The notes: generated by a model from the sequence alone, not told the origin. Numbered from the stretch's first letter, positions 1-8,888 are shown. The stretch is DNA of 64,000 nucleotides from Lentzea atacamensis (GCF_003269295.1 NZ_QLTT01000010.1:280076-344075); one strand, 5' to 3'. Program-made: numbers and translations.

Positions 1-348
1 CGCGCGCTGGTCCAACGGGCTGATGCCCGCGTCCCACCACTGCTCGGCCTCGCTGACGTCACCTACCAGCTGCCAGTAGCTCGCTGCGGCGGCGAGCAAC
101 GCCTCGGGTGCCTCCGGCGCCCGCTTGCGCATCGCGGCCACGTAGGCCGGATCCGCCGAGTCGACCTTGACCAAGCCACGCGACCCGCCCTTGCTGCCTC
201 CCCGCTGCACGGGGATGCCGGGCGCCGAGGGGGGAGCCTCCGCGAGCCACGCGTTCTTGATCCGGTTCACCTCCTGCATCTCTGCGTCATCAGACCGTTC
301 AGCCGCCCACTGCTTCAACAGCTCGTGGACCCCGGAGTCCTCGACCAT
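1..348 (-). CDS. Hypothetical protein, C-terminus cut by window edge
   Basis: The reading frame is open from an ATG at 348 to the first base of the window, giving 116 residues without a stop, so the C-terminal part lies outside. A GAGGAGG ribosome site sits about five bases before this ATG; a second ATG four bases upstream is out of frame. The protein is rich in Ala, Glu and Trp, and the last visible part (EAEQWWDAGISP) resembles the short Trp/Ala helical repeats of actinomycete regulators that read 'A..W..AG.sP'. There is no signal peptide or membrane segment. I do not recognise the family and assign no function. Codon use and the strong ribosome site make the gene itself credible. Confidence 0.6.
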   Translation of the reverse strand, partial: MVEDSGVHELLKQWAAERSDDAEMQEVNRIKNAWLAEAPPSAPGIPVQRGGSKGGSRGLVKVDSADPAYVAAMRKRAPEAPEALLAAAASYWQLVGDVSEAEQWWDAGISPLDQRA

Positions 349-409
349 CCATGCCTCCTCGTCGGTCGGGGATCGGCCATTGCAGCGGAAGGTATTCGGT
401 AGGTCTGAC

Positions 410-434
410 AATCGCCAGACCCTGAATCGCCAGA
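410..434. repeat. Two direct copies of AATCGCCAGA, 15-bp period
   Basis: AATCGCCAGA occurs at 410-419 and again at 425-434. The pair lies in the 164-nt gap upstream of the truncated minus-strand gene that starts at 348. The position, about 60-85 nt before that start, would suit an activator or repressor site. The repeat itself is certain; its function is inferred. Confidence 0.4.
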
Positions 435-512
435 ACACCCGTTACCAGTGCGTGATTGGCCTCATTCCACCCATCCGGTCCAACGTGAACGGTCGAGGAT
501 CACCCTGAGTCA

Positions 513-692
513 CTAGCTGATCGGGGTCGCGGTCCCGAAGAGGCTCCTGATGAAGGTGATGATCGACTCCGCGCCCTGACGCAGCCAGCCGAGGACCTGC
601 TGGACCGCGCTTGCGGACTCCTCGGGCCGGGTGATCAGGAGGAACAGCACCAGCGCGACGGCCGCCAGCACTAGCACCTTCTTGAGGTTCAC
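513..692 (-). CDS. Small single-pass membrane protein
   Basis: This is a 59-residue protein with one hydrophobic segment near its N-terminus (VLVLAAVALVLFLLI, about residues 5-19), followed by an amphipathic stretch that ends in TATPIS. I chose the GTG at 692 because a GGAGAGG ribosome site lies six bases upstream; an ATG further out (719) would add nine residues and has no ribosome site. The basic residues before the helix suggest the N-terminus stays in the cytoplasm. Small membrane proteins of this shape are common in Pseudonocardiaceae and have no known role. It has no close partner gene. Confidence 0.6.
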   Translation of the reverse strand: MNLKKVLVLAAVALVLFLLITRPEESASAVQQVLGWLRQGAESIITFIRSLFGTATPIS

Positions 693-1029
693 AGGTACCT
701 CTCCGTCCATGTCGCTCACAGATGAGGCGGCGGACCGCCCGTGTCACCCGACATGGTCCCTCATTCACCCGTGCGATGAACAACGACCACGCCCAACTGG
801 TCCCAGGATCCACCGGCGGCGCACGCCTGCACGACGGGGAATGTCACCCGAATGGAGGCTAAAGAGATCCCTGTGCAGCGCCGATGTCCTGGGCACGAGG
901 TGAACACGGACACCCTCGCATCCCACAGCTTGGACCAGACACTGTTGCACTGGGTCTCACCCGGATGCCGCTCCGCCGGCATCACGCTCTGTCACCCCGT
1001 CGTGTCCTTATAAATGCGCACCCGAGCAT
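693..1029. other. Gene-free stretch
   Basis: I see no credible gene here. The only longer frame on the minus strand (761-985) has no ribosome site and uses rare codons such as TTA and TCT. The stretch holds the upstream region of the small membrane protein at its left end and the 3' end of the racemase gene at its right end. I found no clear hairpin or repeat. Confidence 0.4.
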
Positions 1030-2154
1030 TCACCCAATTACTCCTGACCGCCGCAGTTCCATAATTTGAGCGTCCGCCACACCCATGTCGGCAAGCACTT
1101 CCCCGGTGTTCGCCCCGGCCGAAACCGGAGCCGCGGGAACCGCCGCCGGAGTCCGGTCGAAGCGGGGAGCCGGCGCCGGGTGCCGCGCGCCGGAGACGTC
1201 CACGAACGTGCCACGTGCCTCGTTGTACGGGTGCCGCGCCGCCTCGGTGGGCGTGAGCACCGGCGCCAGGCAGGCGTCCGTGTCCCGAGCGAGGTCGGCC
1301 CACTCGTCACGCGTCCTGGTCTTCACCGCCGCCGCGATGCGTTCGCGCAGCTCAGGCCAGTTCGCCGGGTCGTTGCGCGAAGGCGCGTCCTCCAGGCCCA
1401 GCACGCGCACCAGGTCGGCGTAGAACTTCTCCTCCAGCGCGCCCACGGCGACGAAGCGCCCGTCCGCGGCCTCGTAGACGTCGTAGAACGGCAGTCCGCT
1501 GTCCAGCATGTTCTCGCCGCGCCCGCCCTGCCACATGCCCGCGTGCTTCATCCCGTGCAGGAACGTCGTGAGCAACGCCGCCCCGTCGACCATCGCCGCG
1601 TCGACGACCTGGCCGCGGCCGGAGCGCTCGCGTTCGTACAGCGCGGCCAGCACGCCGAGAGCCAGCAGCAGCCCTCCCCCGCCGAAGTCGCCGACGAGGT
1701 TGAGCGGCACGACCGGTGGCCCACCGGCGCGTCCGATGGGGTCCAGCGCGCCGGCGATCGCGATGTAGTTGATGTCGTGCCCTGCCCGGTCGGCGAGCGG
1801 CCCGTCCTGGCCCCAGCCGGTCATGCGTCCATATACAAGGCGCGGGTTGCGGGCCAGGCACTGCGCCGGGCCGATGCCCAGCCGCTCCGTCACGCCCGGA
1901 CGGAAGCCCTCCACCAGCACGTCCGAGCGTTCGACCAGCCGCAACACCAGCTCGGCGCCCTCCGGCCTGCGGGTGTCGATCGCGACCGAGCGGCGGTTGC
2001 GGCCCAGGAAGTCGCCGGGAACCGTCGAGCGGCTCCCCGGCTTGTGCACCTGGATCACGTCGGCGCCGAGGTCCGCGAGCACCATGCAGCCGAACGGCGC
2101 GGGCGCGAGACCGGCGAGCTCGACGACCTTGAGTCCTGCCAGAGGCCCGCTCAC
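1030..2154 (-). CDS. Alpha-methylacyl-CoA racemase (CaiB/BaiF family)
   Basis: This 374-residue protein is a class III CoA-transferase fold enzyme. Such racemases invert the 2-methyl stereocentre of branched acyl-CoAs so that they can enter beta-oxidation. Counting from the GTG at 2154, His126 (in AGHDINY), Asp156 (in VGDFGGG) and Glu241 fall on the three catalytic positions known for the Mycobacterium tuberculosis racemase MCR, which argues for a racemase rather than a CoA-transferase. The start overlaps the stop of the upstream dehydrogenase as GTGA, so the two genes are translationally coupled. A longer frame reaching 2286 runs into the dehydrogenase gene and is not the start. Substrates are probably methyl-branched acyl-CoAs, such as those from iso/anteiso or sterol side chains; that part is inference. 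Confidence 0.88.
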   Translation of the reverse strand: MSGPLAGLKVVELAGLAPAPFGCMVLADLGADVIQVHKPGSRSTVPGDFLGRNRRSVAIDTRRPEGAELVLRLVERSDVLVEGFRPGVTERLGIGPAQCLARNPRLVYGRMTGWGQDGPLADRAGHDINYIAIAGALDPIGRAGGPPVVPLNLVGDFGGGGLLLALGVLAALYERERSGRGQVVDAAMVDGAALLTTFLHGMKHAGMWQGGRGENMLDSGLPFYDVYEAADGRFVAVGALEEKFYADLVRVLGLEDAPSRNDPANWPELRERIAAAVKTRTRDEWADLARDTDACLAPVLTPTEAARHPYNEARGTFVDVSGARHPAPAPRFDRTPAAVPAAPVSAGANTGEVLADMGVADAQIMELRRSGVIG

Positions 2155-3287
2155 AGGGACCTCGCGATGATTTCCTTCATGATCTCGTTCGTGCCGCCGA
2201 AGATCCTCTGCACGCGGGCGTCGGACCAGGCACGTGCGATCGGGTACTCGTTCATGTAGCCGTAGCCGCCGAAGAGCTGCACGCACTCGTCGACGACCTT
2301 GCCGAGCCGGTCACTGGCCCACCACTTCGCCATCGCCGCAGTCGGCACGTCGAGCTCACCGCGCAGATGCTTCTCGATGCACTCGTCGATGAAAGCCCTG
2401 GTCACAGCCGCCTCGGTGGCGCACTCGGCAAGCTTGAACCTGGTGTTCTGGAACTTCATCAGCTCCTTGCCGAACGCCGTGCGCTCCTTCACGTACTTCA
2501 GCGTCACGTCGACGGCCGCCTCGATGCCCGCGATGCAGCAGACGCCGATGATCAGACGTTCCTGCGGCAGCTGCTGCATTAGCTGGATGAACCCGAGGCC
2601 TTCCTGGTCGCCAAGGAGGTTCGCGACGGGCACCCGGACGTCGTCGAAGAACAGCTCGGCGGTGTCCTGCCCCTTCATGCCGACCTTGTCGAGCACGCGG
2701 CCGCGCCGGATGTCGTTCTCCACCACGATCAGCGAGATGCCCTGGGCGCCCTGGGACGGGTCGGTCTTGGCGACCACGACCACGAGGTCGGCGTGCACGC
2801 CGTTGGTGATGAACGTCTTCGAGCCGTTGATGACGTACTCGTCGCCGTCCCTGACGGCCTTGGTGCGGATGCCCTGAAGGTCGGAGCCCGCGCCGGGCTC
2901 GGTCATCGCGATCGCGCCGACGCACTCGCCGGACGCGAGCTTGGGCAGCCAGCGCCGCTTCTGATCCTCGGATCCGTAGGAGTTGAGGTAGTGCGCCACG
3001 ATCCCGCTGTGAACGCTGTTGCCCCAGGCGCTGTCACCGGCGCGTGCCTGTTCTTCGAGCAGCACGGCCTCGTGTGCGAACGTGCCGCCGCCGCCTCCGT
3101 ACTCCTCAGGGATGCTCAGGCACAGCAGCCCGAGGTCACCGGCCTTGCGCCACAGGTCGCGGTCGACCTGCTTCTGCTCGGCGAAGCGTTCCTGGTGCGG
3201 CGTGACCTCCTTCTCCATGAACGTGCGGGCGAGCTGGCGCAACTGGTCCAGGTCGCTGTCCATCCACCGCGATCGACGCTCTGCCAT
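2151..3287 (-). CDS. Acyl-CoA dehydrogenase, LCAD-like
   Basis: This 378-residue flavoprotein introduces the alpha-beta double bond in acyl-CoAs and passes electrons to an electron-transfer flavoprotein. The N-terminal helical domain, the middle domain (AMTEPGAGSDLQG, about residues 127-139) and the C-terminal helical domain are all present. Short-chain enzymes carry their catalytic Glu in a C-terminal YEGT motif, but here that motif reads FGGTNEIMKE. The likely base is instead Glu243 in LMQQLPQERLIIG, as in long-chain and isovaleryl enzymes. The ATG at 3287 gives the usual family length; a start at 3371 would add 28 unlikely residues. It is the first gene of a two-gene unit with the racemase, which fits long or branched acyl substrates. 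Confidence 0.88.
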   Translation of the reverse strand: MAERRSRWMDSDLDQLRQLARTFMEKEVTPHQERFAEQKQVDRDLWRKAGDLGLLCLSIPEEYGGGGGTFAHEAVLLEEQARAGDSAWGNSVHSGIVAHYLNSYGSEDQKRRWLPKLASGECVGAIAMTEPGAGSDLQGIRTKAVRDGDEYVINGSKTFITNGVHADLVVVVAKTDPSQGAQGISLIVVENDIRRGRVLDKVGMKGQDTAELFFDDVRVPVANLLGDQEGLGFIQLMQQLPQERLIIGVCCIAGIEAAVDVTLKYVKERTAFGKELMKFQNTRFKLAECATEAAVTRAFIDECIEKHLRGELDVPTAAMAKWWASDRLGKVVDECVQLFGGYGYMNEYPIARAWSDARVQRIFGGTNEIMKEIIARSL

Positions 3288-3394
3288 GAGTTCCACGAAA
3301 CCACCGGGCGGTGATCCACGCCATGACCGGCGCGCCAGGCCGTCACCCGAAAAAGTGAGCGAAATTCCCACCCCGATCGGACAGACTGGCCGGC

Positions 3395-3829
3395 ATGCAG
3401 ATCCACCAGGTCACGCCGGACGAGTGGACGCTGTGGCGTGACGTCCGCCTGGAGGCGCTGGCCGCGGATCCAGCGGAGTTCGGGTCGACGCTGGCACGTG
3501 AGCAGGAGTACGGCGAGGACGACTGGCGCGCGCGCATCGTGGGAGGCCTGAACCTCGTCGCGCTCGACCCCGGTCCCGTCGGCCTGGTCGGAGCCACCTC
3601 GAAACCCGGCGACCTCTACCTCTACTCGATGTGGGTCAAGAGCTCCCACCGCGGCCGGGGCATCGGAGAAGCGCTGGTCAGGGCCGTGCTGGCGTGGGCG
3701 GCCGAGGAAGGCTGGAAGCGCGTGCGGCTGCGGGTGTGGGAGCACAACCTGCCTGCGCGCAAGCTCTACGAGCGGCTGGGTTTCGTGGATGCCGGCGAAC
3801 CCGAGCACATGGAGTTCGTCGTGAGCTAA
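3395..3829 (+). CDS. GNAT-family N-acetyltransferase
   Basis: This 144-residue single-domain protein transfers an acetyl group from acetyl-CoA to an unknown amine. The acetyl-CoA-binding motif A is clear (SSHRGRGIGEALVRAV, about residues 83-98), followed by the usual VWEHNLPARKLYERLGF segment near the C-terminus. It is divergent from the acyl-CoA dehydrogenase and sits alone, so context gives no hint about the substrate. Length and motif order are typical. Confidence 0.85.
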   Translation: MQIHQVTPDEWTLWRDVRLEALAADPAEFGSTLAREQEYGEDDWRARIVGGLNLVALDPGPVGLVGATSKPGDLYLYSMWVKSSHRGRGIGEALVRAVLAWAAEEGWKRVRLRVWEHNLPARKLYERLGFVDAGEPEHMEFVVS

Positions 3830-3872
3830 TCGGTCACCCTTCACGGTCATGGCCAGCTTGAGAGGCCGGGCC

Positions 3873-3878
3873 TAGCGT
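3873..3878 (+). promoter_or_regulatory. -10 box for leaderless fadA transcript
   Basis: TAGCGT lies seven bases before the fadA ATG at 3886 and no Shine-Dalgarno sequence is visible. This spacing puts the transcription start on the start codon, as in actinobacterial leaderless genes. No good -35 box is seen. Confidence 0.4.
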
Positions 3879-3885
3879 GGGTGCC

Positions 3886-5088
3886 ATGAGCGAAGCCTTG
3901 ATCTTCGACGCGGTGCGCACGCCGCGCGGCAAGGGGAAGCGCGGGTCGCTGCACAGCGTCAAGCCCGTCGCGCTGGCCGCCGGTGTGCTGCGCGCGCTGT
4001 CCGAACGCAACTCCCTCGACACCTCCGCGGTGGACGACGTCGTGTTCGGCGTGGTGTCACCGCTCGGCGAGCAGGGCGGTGACATCGCCCGCACCGCGGT
4101 CCTGGCCGCCGGGTGGGACCAGCGGCCGGCGGGTGTGCAGCTCAACCGGTTCTGCGCGTCCGGCCTCGAGTCGGTGAACCTCGCGGCGGCGAAGGTCGCC
4201 TCCGGGTTCGAGGACCTGGTGGTCGCGGGTGGCGTCGAGTCGATGTCGCGGGTGCCGATGGGGTCCGACGGTGGTGCGTGGGCGATCGACCCGCAGACGA
4301 ACTTCGACCTGTCGTTCGTGCCGCAGGGCGTGTCCGCGGACCTGATCGCGACGCTGGAGGGCTTCTCGCGCACGGACGTCGACACGTGGGCCGCCCGCTC
4401 GCACGCGCTCGCCTTCGAGGCGCAGAAGAACGGGTTCTTCGAGCGCTCGGTCGTGCCGGTCGTCGACCAGAACGGCACCGTGCTGCTGAAGGAGGACGAG
4501 ACGATCCGGCCCGAGTCCACTGTGGAGTCGCTGGGCCGGTTGAAGCCGAGCTTCCAGTTCCACGGCGACCTCGGCTACGACACGGTCGCGATCGACCGCT
4601 ACCCCACCGTCGAGCGCATCAACCACGTGCACACGCCGGGCAACTCGTCGCAGATCGTCGACGGCGCCGCGGCGATGCTGATCGGTTCCGAGGCCGCCGG
4701 GCGTGCGCTGGGACTCACGCCACGTGCCCGGATCGTCTCCGTCGCGGTCGTGGGAACCGAGCCGACGATCATGCTGACCGGCCCCGCGCCCTCCGCGCGC
4801 AAGGCGTTGGACAAGGCCGGGCTCTCGGTCGAGGACATCGACCTGTTCGAGGTCAACGAGGCGTTCTCGTCCGTCGTGCTGAAGTTCCTGCGGGACATGG
4901 ACATTCCCGAGGACAAGGTCAACGTCAACGGCGGTGCGATCGCGCTGGGCCACCCGCTGGGCGCCACCGGTTGCATGATCCTCGGGACGCTGCTGGACGA
5001 GCTGGAGCGCCGGGACCTGCGCCGCGGTCTCGCCACGCTGTGCGTGGGTGGCGGCATGGGTATCGCGACGATCATCGAGAGGGTCTGA
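3886..5088 (+). CDS. fadA: Acetyl-CoA C-acyltransferase (3-ketoacyl-CoA thiolase)
   Basis: This 400-residue thiolase cleaves 3-ketoacyl-CoA with CoA to release acetyl-CoA, the last step of a beta-oxidation turn. The three active-site elements are present: the nucleophile Cys90 in NRFCASGLE, His356 in GHPLGATG and Cys386 in CVGGGMG. The ATG at 3886 was chosen over a GTG nine bases upstream because it gives the standard MSEALIFDAVRTPRG start. The stop is followed after three bases by fadB, so the two subunits of the trifunctional complex are encoded together. Degradative rather than biosynthetic use is inferred from that pairing. Confidence 0.93.
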   Translation: MSEALIFDAVRTPRGKGKRGSLHSVKPVALAAGVLRALSERNSLDTSAVDDVVFGVVSPLGEQGGDIARTAVLAAGWDQRPAGVQLNRFCASGLESVNLAAAKVASGFEDLVVAGGVESMSRVPMGSDGGAWAIDPQTNFDLSFVPQGVSADLIATLEGFSRTDVDTWAARSHALAFEAQKNGFFERSVVPVVDQNGTVLLKEDETIRPESTVESLGRLKPSFQFHGDLGYDTVAIDRYPTVERINHVHTPGNSSQIVDGAAAMLIGSEAAGRALGLTPRARIVSVAVVGTEPTIMLTGPAPSARKALDKAGLSVEDIDLFEVNEAFSSVVLKFLRDMDIPEDKVNVNGGAIALGHPLGATGCMILGTLLDELERRDLRRGLATLCVGGGMGIATIIERV

Positions 5089-5091
5089 CAG

Positions 5092-7122
5092 ATGCCGTTC
5101 CACTACGAGAAGGACGCCGACGGCATCGTCACCCTGACGATGGACATGTCCGGTTCCGCCAACGTCATGAACACCGAGTACCAGGAGCTCATGGGCGAAG
5201 CGGTCTCGCGGCTCGAAGGCGACGAGATCACGGGCGTGATCATCACGTCCGCCAAGAAGACGTTCTTCGCCGGCGGTGACCTGAACGTGCTGATCGCGAT
5301 CACGCCGGAGAACGCTTCCCAGGCGCTGGAAGGCGTCGAGGAGCTCAAGTCGCAGCTGCGGCGGCTGGAGAAGCTCGGCAAGCCGGTCGTGGCGGCGATC
5401 AACGGATCCGCGCTGGGTGGCGGGTTCGAGATCGCTTTGGCGTCGCACCGCCGGATCGTGCTGAACGACGACAGCATCCGGATCGGTCTGCCGGAAGCCA
5501 CCTTGGGCCTGCTGCCCGGTGGCGGTGGCGTGACGCGCATGGTCCGGCTGCTCGGTGTGCAGAAGGCGTTGCCGTTGCTGATGGAGGGCAAGCAGCTCCG
5601 GCCGGAGCGCGCGCTGCAGGCCGGGATCGTGCACCAGCTCGTCGGGACGCGCGAGGAACTGCTCTCCGAGGCGCGGGCCTGGATCGTCGCGAACCCGGCG
5701 CCGGTGCAGCCGTGGGACGTGCCGGGTGTCGGTGTGCCGGACCTGAAGTTCGGCGACCCCAACAGCTACGGGCTGCTGGGCGCGGCGCCTGCCGTGCTAC
5801 GCAAGAAGTCGCACGGCGCGTACCCGGCGCCGGAGAAGATCATGGCGGCGGCGGTCGAGGGTGCGTACGTCGACTTCGACACGGCGCTGAAGATCGAGGG
5901 CCGCTACTTCGTGGAACTGGCCGCCGGTCAGGTCTCCAAGAACATGATCACCGCGTTCTGGTTCAACCTCAACGAGGTCAACGGCCGCGCGTCCTCGTCG
6001 GGCAGGCGCGTGACGAAGCTCGGCGTGCTGGGCGCGGGCATGATGGGCGCTGGAATCGCCGAGGTGTCCGCGAAAGCCGGGATCGAGGTGATCCTGAAGG
6101 ACGTGACCCTCGAGGCGGCCCAGAAGGGCGCTGGGGGCCTGGACGGCATCAGGCCGACCGACTCCGACGACGACCTCGCGGGCTGCGACCTGATCATCGA
6201 GGCGGTGTTCGAGAACCGCGAGCTGAAGAACAAGGTGCTGGCGGCCGCGGAAGCGCAGGCGTTGCCGGACGCGGTGATCGCCTCGAACACGTCGACGCTG
6301 CCGATCACCGGTCTCGCCACGGCTGTTCCGGACGCCGAGCGGTTCATCGGCCTGCACTTCTTCTCGCCCGTGCCGAAGATGCGGCTCGTCGAGATCATCC
6401 GCGGGGAGAAGACGTCCGAGGAGACGCTGCAGCGGGCGCTCGACTACGTGCGGCAGATCGGGAAGACGCCGATCGTGGTGAACGACTCGCGCGGCTTCTA
6501 CACCTCGCGGACGTTCGGCACGTACGTGATCGAGGCGATCACGATGCTGTCCGAGGGCGTGGCGCCGGCGTTGATCGAGAACGTGGCCAAGAAGGCCGGT
6601 ATGGCCGTCGGACCGCTGGCCGTGTCGGACGAGGTGACGCTGTCGCTGCAGCTGAAGATCCACGACCAGACGCTGGCCGACGACCCCTCGCTGGTGTCGG
6701 ACAGCGCCGCCCACGACCTGATCCGCGAGATGGTGTCGTTGGGGCGCACCGGAAAGGCCGGCGGCGCCGGCTTCTACGAGTACCCCGCCAACGGCTCGAG
6801 GAAGTTCCTGTGGCCGGAGCTGACGACGCGGTACGCCAAGGCCGACGCCGGGGTTTCCGAGCAGGACGTGCGGGACCGGCTGCTGTTCGTGCAGGCGCTG
6901 GAAACCGTGCGGTGCCTGGACGAGGGCGTGCTGACGTCGGTGGCGGACGCGAACATCGGCTCGATCTTCGGGTTCGGGTTCGCGCCGTGGAGCGGCGGCA
7001 CGTTGCAGTTCATCAACTCCTACGGCGTGCAGGCGTTCGTGGAGCGGGCGGACTACCTCGCGGACACGTACGGGGAGCGGTTCCGGCCGCCTGCCTCGCT
7101 GCGGGAGCGCGAGAAGTTCTAG
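5092..7122 (+). CDS. fadB: Multifunctional enoyl-CoA hydratase / 3-hydroxyacyl-CoA dehydrogenase
   Basis: This 676-residue protein is the alpha subunit of the fatty-acid oxidation complex. The crotonase domain (about residues 1-190) keeps both catalytic glutamates, Glu113 in LGGGFEIALA and Glu135 in LPEATLGLLPGGGG. The dehydrogenase half starts near residue 308 with the NAD-binding VLGAGMMGAGIA loop and has the SNTSTLPI and HFFSPVPKM catalytic segments. Between VILKDVTLEAAQKG and DLAGCDLIIEAVFEN only a short linker remains, where relatives carry about thirty more residues (an AKLLDKAV...TPEKR-type helix pair). This in-frame loss, near 6120-6180, lies inside the Rossmann fold and may affect NAD binding. 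Immediately downstream of fadA; the 3' end overlaps the convergent AraC gene by four bases. Confidence 0.92.
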   Translation: MPFHYEKDADGIVTLTMDMSGSANVMNTEYQELMGEAVSRLEGDEITGVIITSAKKTFFAGGDLNVLIAITPENASQALEGVEELKSQLRRLEKLGKPVVAAINGSALGGGFEIALASHRRIVLNDDSIRIGLPEATLGLLPGGGGVTRMVRLLGVQKALPLLMEGKQLRPERALQAGIVHQLVGTREELLSEARAWIVANPAPVQPWDVPGVGVPDLKFGDPNSYGLLGAAPAVLRKKSHGAYPAPEKIMAAAVEGAYVDFDTALKIEGRYFVELAAGQVSKNMITAFWFNLNEVNGRASSSGRRVTKLGVLGAGMMGAGIAEVSAKAGIEVILKDVTLEAAQKGAGGLDGIRPTDSDDDLAGCDLIIEAVFENRELKNKVLAAAEAQALPDAVIASNTSTLPITGLATAVPDAERFIGLHFFSPVPKMRLVEIIRGEKTSEETLQRALDYVRQIGKTPIVVNDSRGFYTSRTFGTYVIEAITMLSEGVAPALIENVAKKAGMAVGPLAVSDEVTLSLQLKIHDQTLADDPSLVSDSAAHDLIREMVSLGRTGKAGGAGFYEYPANGSRKFLWPELTTRYAKADAGVSEQDVRDRLLFVQALETVRCLDEGVLTSVADANIGSIFGFGFAPWSGGTLQFINSYGVQAFVERADYLADTYGERFRPPASLREREKF

Positions 7123-8069
7123 GCGCGGTAGGAGCCCGGTGAGGAACCGGTCCACCGCTTGAAAGCCCGGTGGAAGGCGCTCGCCTCGGAGAACCCGAGG
7201 CGCAGCGCCAGCTCCTCCACCGACTCCCCGCCCCGCACCAGCGAGGCCACCGCCTGGTCGCGCAGCAGTTGCTCGCGCACCTCGCGGAACGACGTCCCTT
7301 CGGCAGCGAGGCGTCGTCTCAGCGTGGGCGCGCTGACCCCGAGGCGTGCCGCCACCGCCTCCAGCCCGCTCACGCCGCTGCCGAGGAGCCTGCGGACGTG
7401 GCCCGCCGTGTCGGCGCCGTAGTCCCGGCGCGACAACAACTCCGCGGGCGAGTGCCGCAGGAACCTGCGCAGTCCCGCCTCGTCCTGCACGACCGGCATG
7501 CGCAGGAACTTCGGGTCGAACGAGATGGCGGTGGCCCCGGCGCCGAAGGTCAGCGGGCAGCCGAAGATCAGGTGGTACTCGGCGGCGTGGGCCGGTTCCG
7601 GATAGGCGAACTCGGCTTCCCGCAGGGGAATCCGGCGGCCGATGAGCCACGACGAGAAGCGGTGCCACAGCACCAGCAGCGACTCGGTCAGGAAGTGGTC
7701 GGGGTCGCCGGGGACGTGCAGGGAGAAACGGCCGTCGTCCAGCGAGAGCTCGAGCGGTTCGTCGAAGAGGGCGTAAAAGGCGAGGCCGCGTCTCAACGCC
7801 GATTCGAGATCCGGGCAGTGCACGGTGAGCAGGCACATCATCGCGAACGTGCCGCGTTTCGACGGGCGCGGGCCGAAACCCATGAACTCGTCGTCGAGGA
7901 CTTCCCAGAGGGTCTGGATCAGCTTCGTGTACTGGGCGGGCGTGACGCGGGCGCGGTCGTCGGCGAGAAGGCTCGGCGGAATGCCGGCGCCGGCGAGGAC
8001 CTCGGACGGCGACGGGCACGCGCGCAGTGCCGCGCGCACGTAGTGGATGGCCACTGTCCGGGTGTGCAC
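7119..8069 (-). CDS. AraC-family transcriptional regulator
   Basis: This 316-residue protein has an N-terminal effector domain of the Arabinose_bd/OruR type (about residues 20-190) and a C-terminal double helix-turn-helix of AraC type (about residues 215-316, with RLGVSAPTLRRRLAAEG and LALRLGFSEASAFHRAFKRW). Relatives often control acyl or amino-acid catabolism. It is convergent with fadB and overlaps it by four bases, so a role in the fatty-acid genes is possible but not shown. The likely start is the ATG at 8069; the upstream region contains a strong hairpin at 8093-8132. Confidence 0.85.
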   Translation of the reverse strand: MHTRTVAIHYVRAALRACPSPSEVLAGAGIPPSLLADDRARVTPAQYTKLIQTLWEVLDDEFMGFGPRPSKRGTFAMMCLLTVHCPDLESALRRGLAFYALFDEPLELSLDDGRFSLHVPGDPDHFLTESLLVLWHRFSSWLIGRRIPLREAEFAYPEPAHAAEYHLIFGCPLTFGAGATAISFDPKFLRMPVVQDEAGLRRFLRHSPAELLSRRDYGADTAGHVRRLLGSGVSGLEAVAARLGVSAPTLRRRLAAEGTSFREVREQLLRDQAVASLVRGGESVEELALRLGFSEASAFHRAFKRWTGSSPGSYRA

Positions 8070-8092
8070 GAACCACAGTAAAACGCCACCAG

Positions 8093-8132
8093 CGGTGACG
8101 CGGCTCCGGGGAGAGTTGGAGCCGCGTCACCG
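8093..8132 (-). terminator. 15-bp perfect hairpin, likely terminator of the DM13 gene
   Basis: The arms 8093-8107 and 8118-8132 are perfectly complementary with a ten-base loop. Read on the minus strand the stem is followed by CTGGTGGCGTTTTACTG, a modest T-run. It lies downstream of the DM13 gene and just upstream of the AraC start, so it could also act as a regulatory structure in the AraC leader. Confidence 0.6.
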
Positions 8133-8285
8133 CCGGCGAGGGCCCACCCAGTGAGCCGTGCTCCTCGCCAACAGGGCTTCCGCACGCCCATCGGCAAGGG
8201 ACGATGTTGTGTCCTGACGTTAACGCTATGTGGTCTAGACCAGAAAAGTCAATAGTGCGAAGAGAGCACGTCCGAATCAGATGTT

Positions 8286-8828
8286 TCAGGCTTGTTCCAG
8301 CGGTGCCACGGCAAACCCCGCGGAGAACCGCTTGCACCAGATCACGACGCTCCGAATGGCGGACACGTCGACACCGGCGGGAATTTCGTACACCTGGTCG
8401 CCACGATTTCCCTTCAACTTGCCGAGACTGGTGAATCCTTCACCGAACGTTTTCTCGGACGAGCTCGACGGGTGGGGCGAGAGGTAGACGTACAGGTCAG
8501 GGCCGTCACTGGTGTTCAAGGACGCGAACTGCACAGAATGCGCGCCGCCGGGCAGTTTGATGAGGCTCGCCTTACCGGTGGTGGCGTGTTCAAGTGAGCG
8601 CCACTCACCCGTCGCGACCTCTTTCGCCACTTCCGCGACGGGCGCCGGAGCCTGCGACGCCGACGTCTGAGAAGTCGGTGCCTGAGAAGACGTCGATGCA
8701 GGCACGAGCAGCGCGTCGTGCGTTTCGCGAACCGTGATCAGCCGCCACGGCTGGAACAGGTACAACCCGACGCCGAGCGCGACGACCAGCACGACTGCGA
8801 CGGGGATCAGAAATCGGCGTTGGGGCAT
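8286..8828 (-). CDS. Membrane-anchored DM13-domain protein
   Basis: This 180-residue protein begins with one membrane anchor (about residues 6-26), then a Ser/Thr/Gln/Ala-rich linker, then a DM13 domain (about residues 70-180). The domain has the pattern LYVYLS.....GKLKGNRGDQVYEIP and the conserved cysteine Cys165 in VVIWCKRF. DM13 domains are thought to take part in extracytoplasmic redox or electron-transfer chemistry, with that cysteine as the key residue. The domain should face outside the membrane. No obvious partner lies next to it. Confidence 0.78.
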   Translation of the reverse strand: MPQRRFLIPVAVVLVVALGVGLYLFQPWRLITVRETHDALLVPASTSSQAPTSQTSASQAPAPVAEVAKEVATGEWRSLEHATTGKASLIKLPGGAHSVQFASLNTSDGPDLYVYLSPHPSSSSEKTFGEGFTSLGKLKGNRGDQVYEIPAGVDVSAIRSVVIWCKRFSAGFAVAPLEQA

Positions 8829-8876
8829 ACCGAAAATACTGGCTCAAACCGGACCGGAAAGAGCTTACGGAGTTGT

Positions 8877-8882
8877 TAGGGT
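8877..8882 (+). promoter_or_regulatory. -10 box for leaderless membrane-protein gene
   Basis: TAGGGT ends six bases before the GTG at 8889, and no ribosome site is visible, which fits a leaderless transcript. Confidence 0.35.
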
Positions 8883-8888
8883 CCTGCC

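Noticed and set aside
761..985. 74-residue minus-strand frame before the racemase end
   Set aside because: No ribosome site, rare codons (TTA, TCT) and no coding-like composition.
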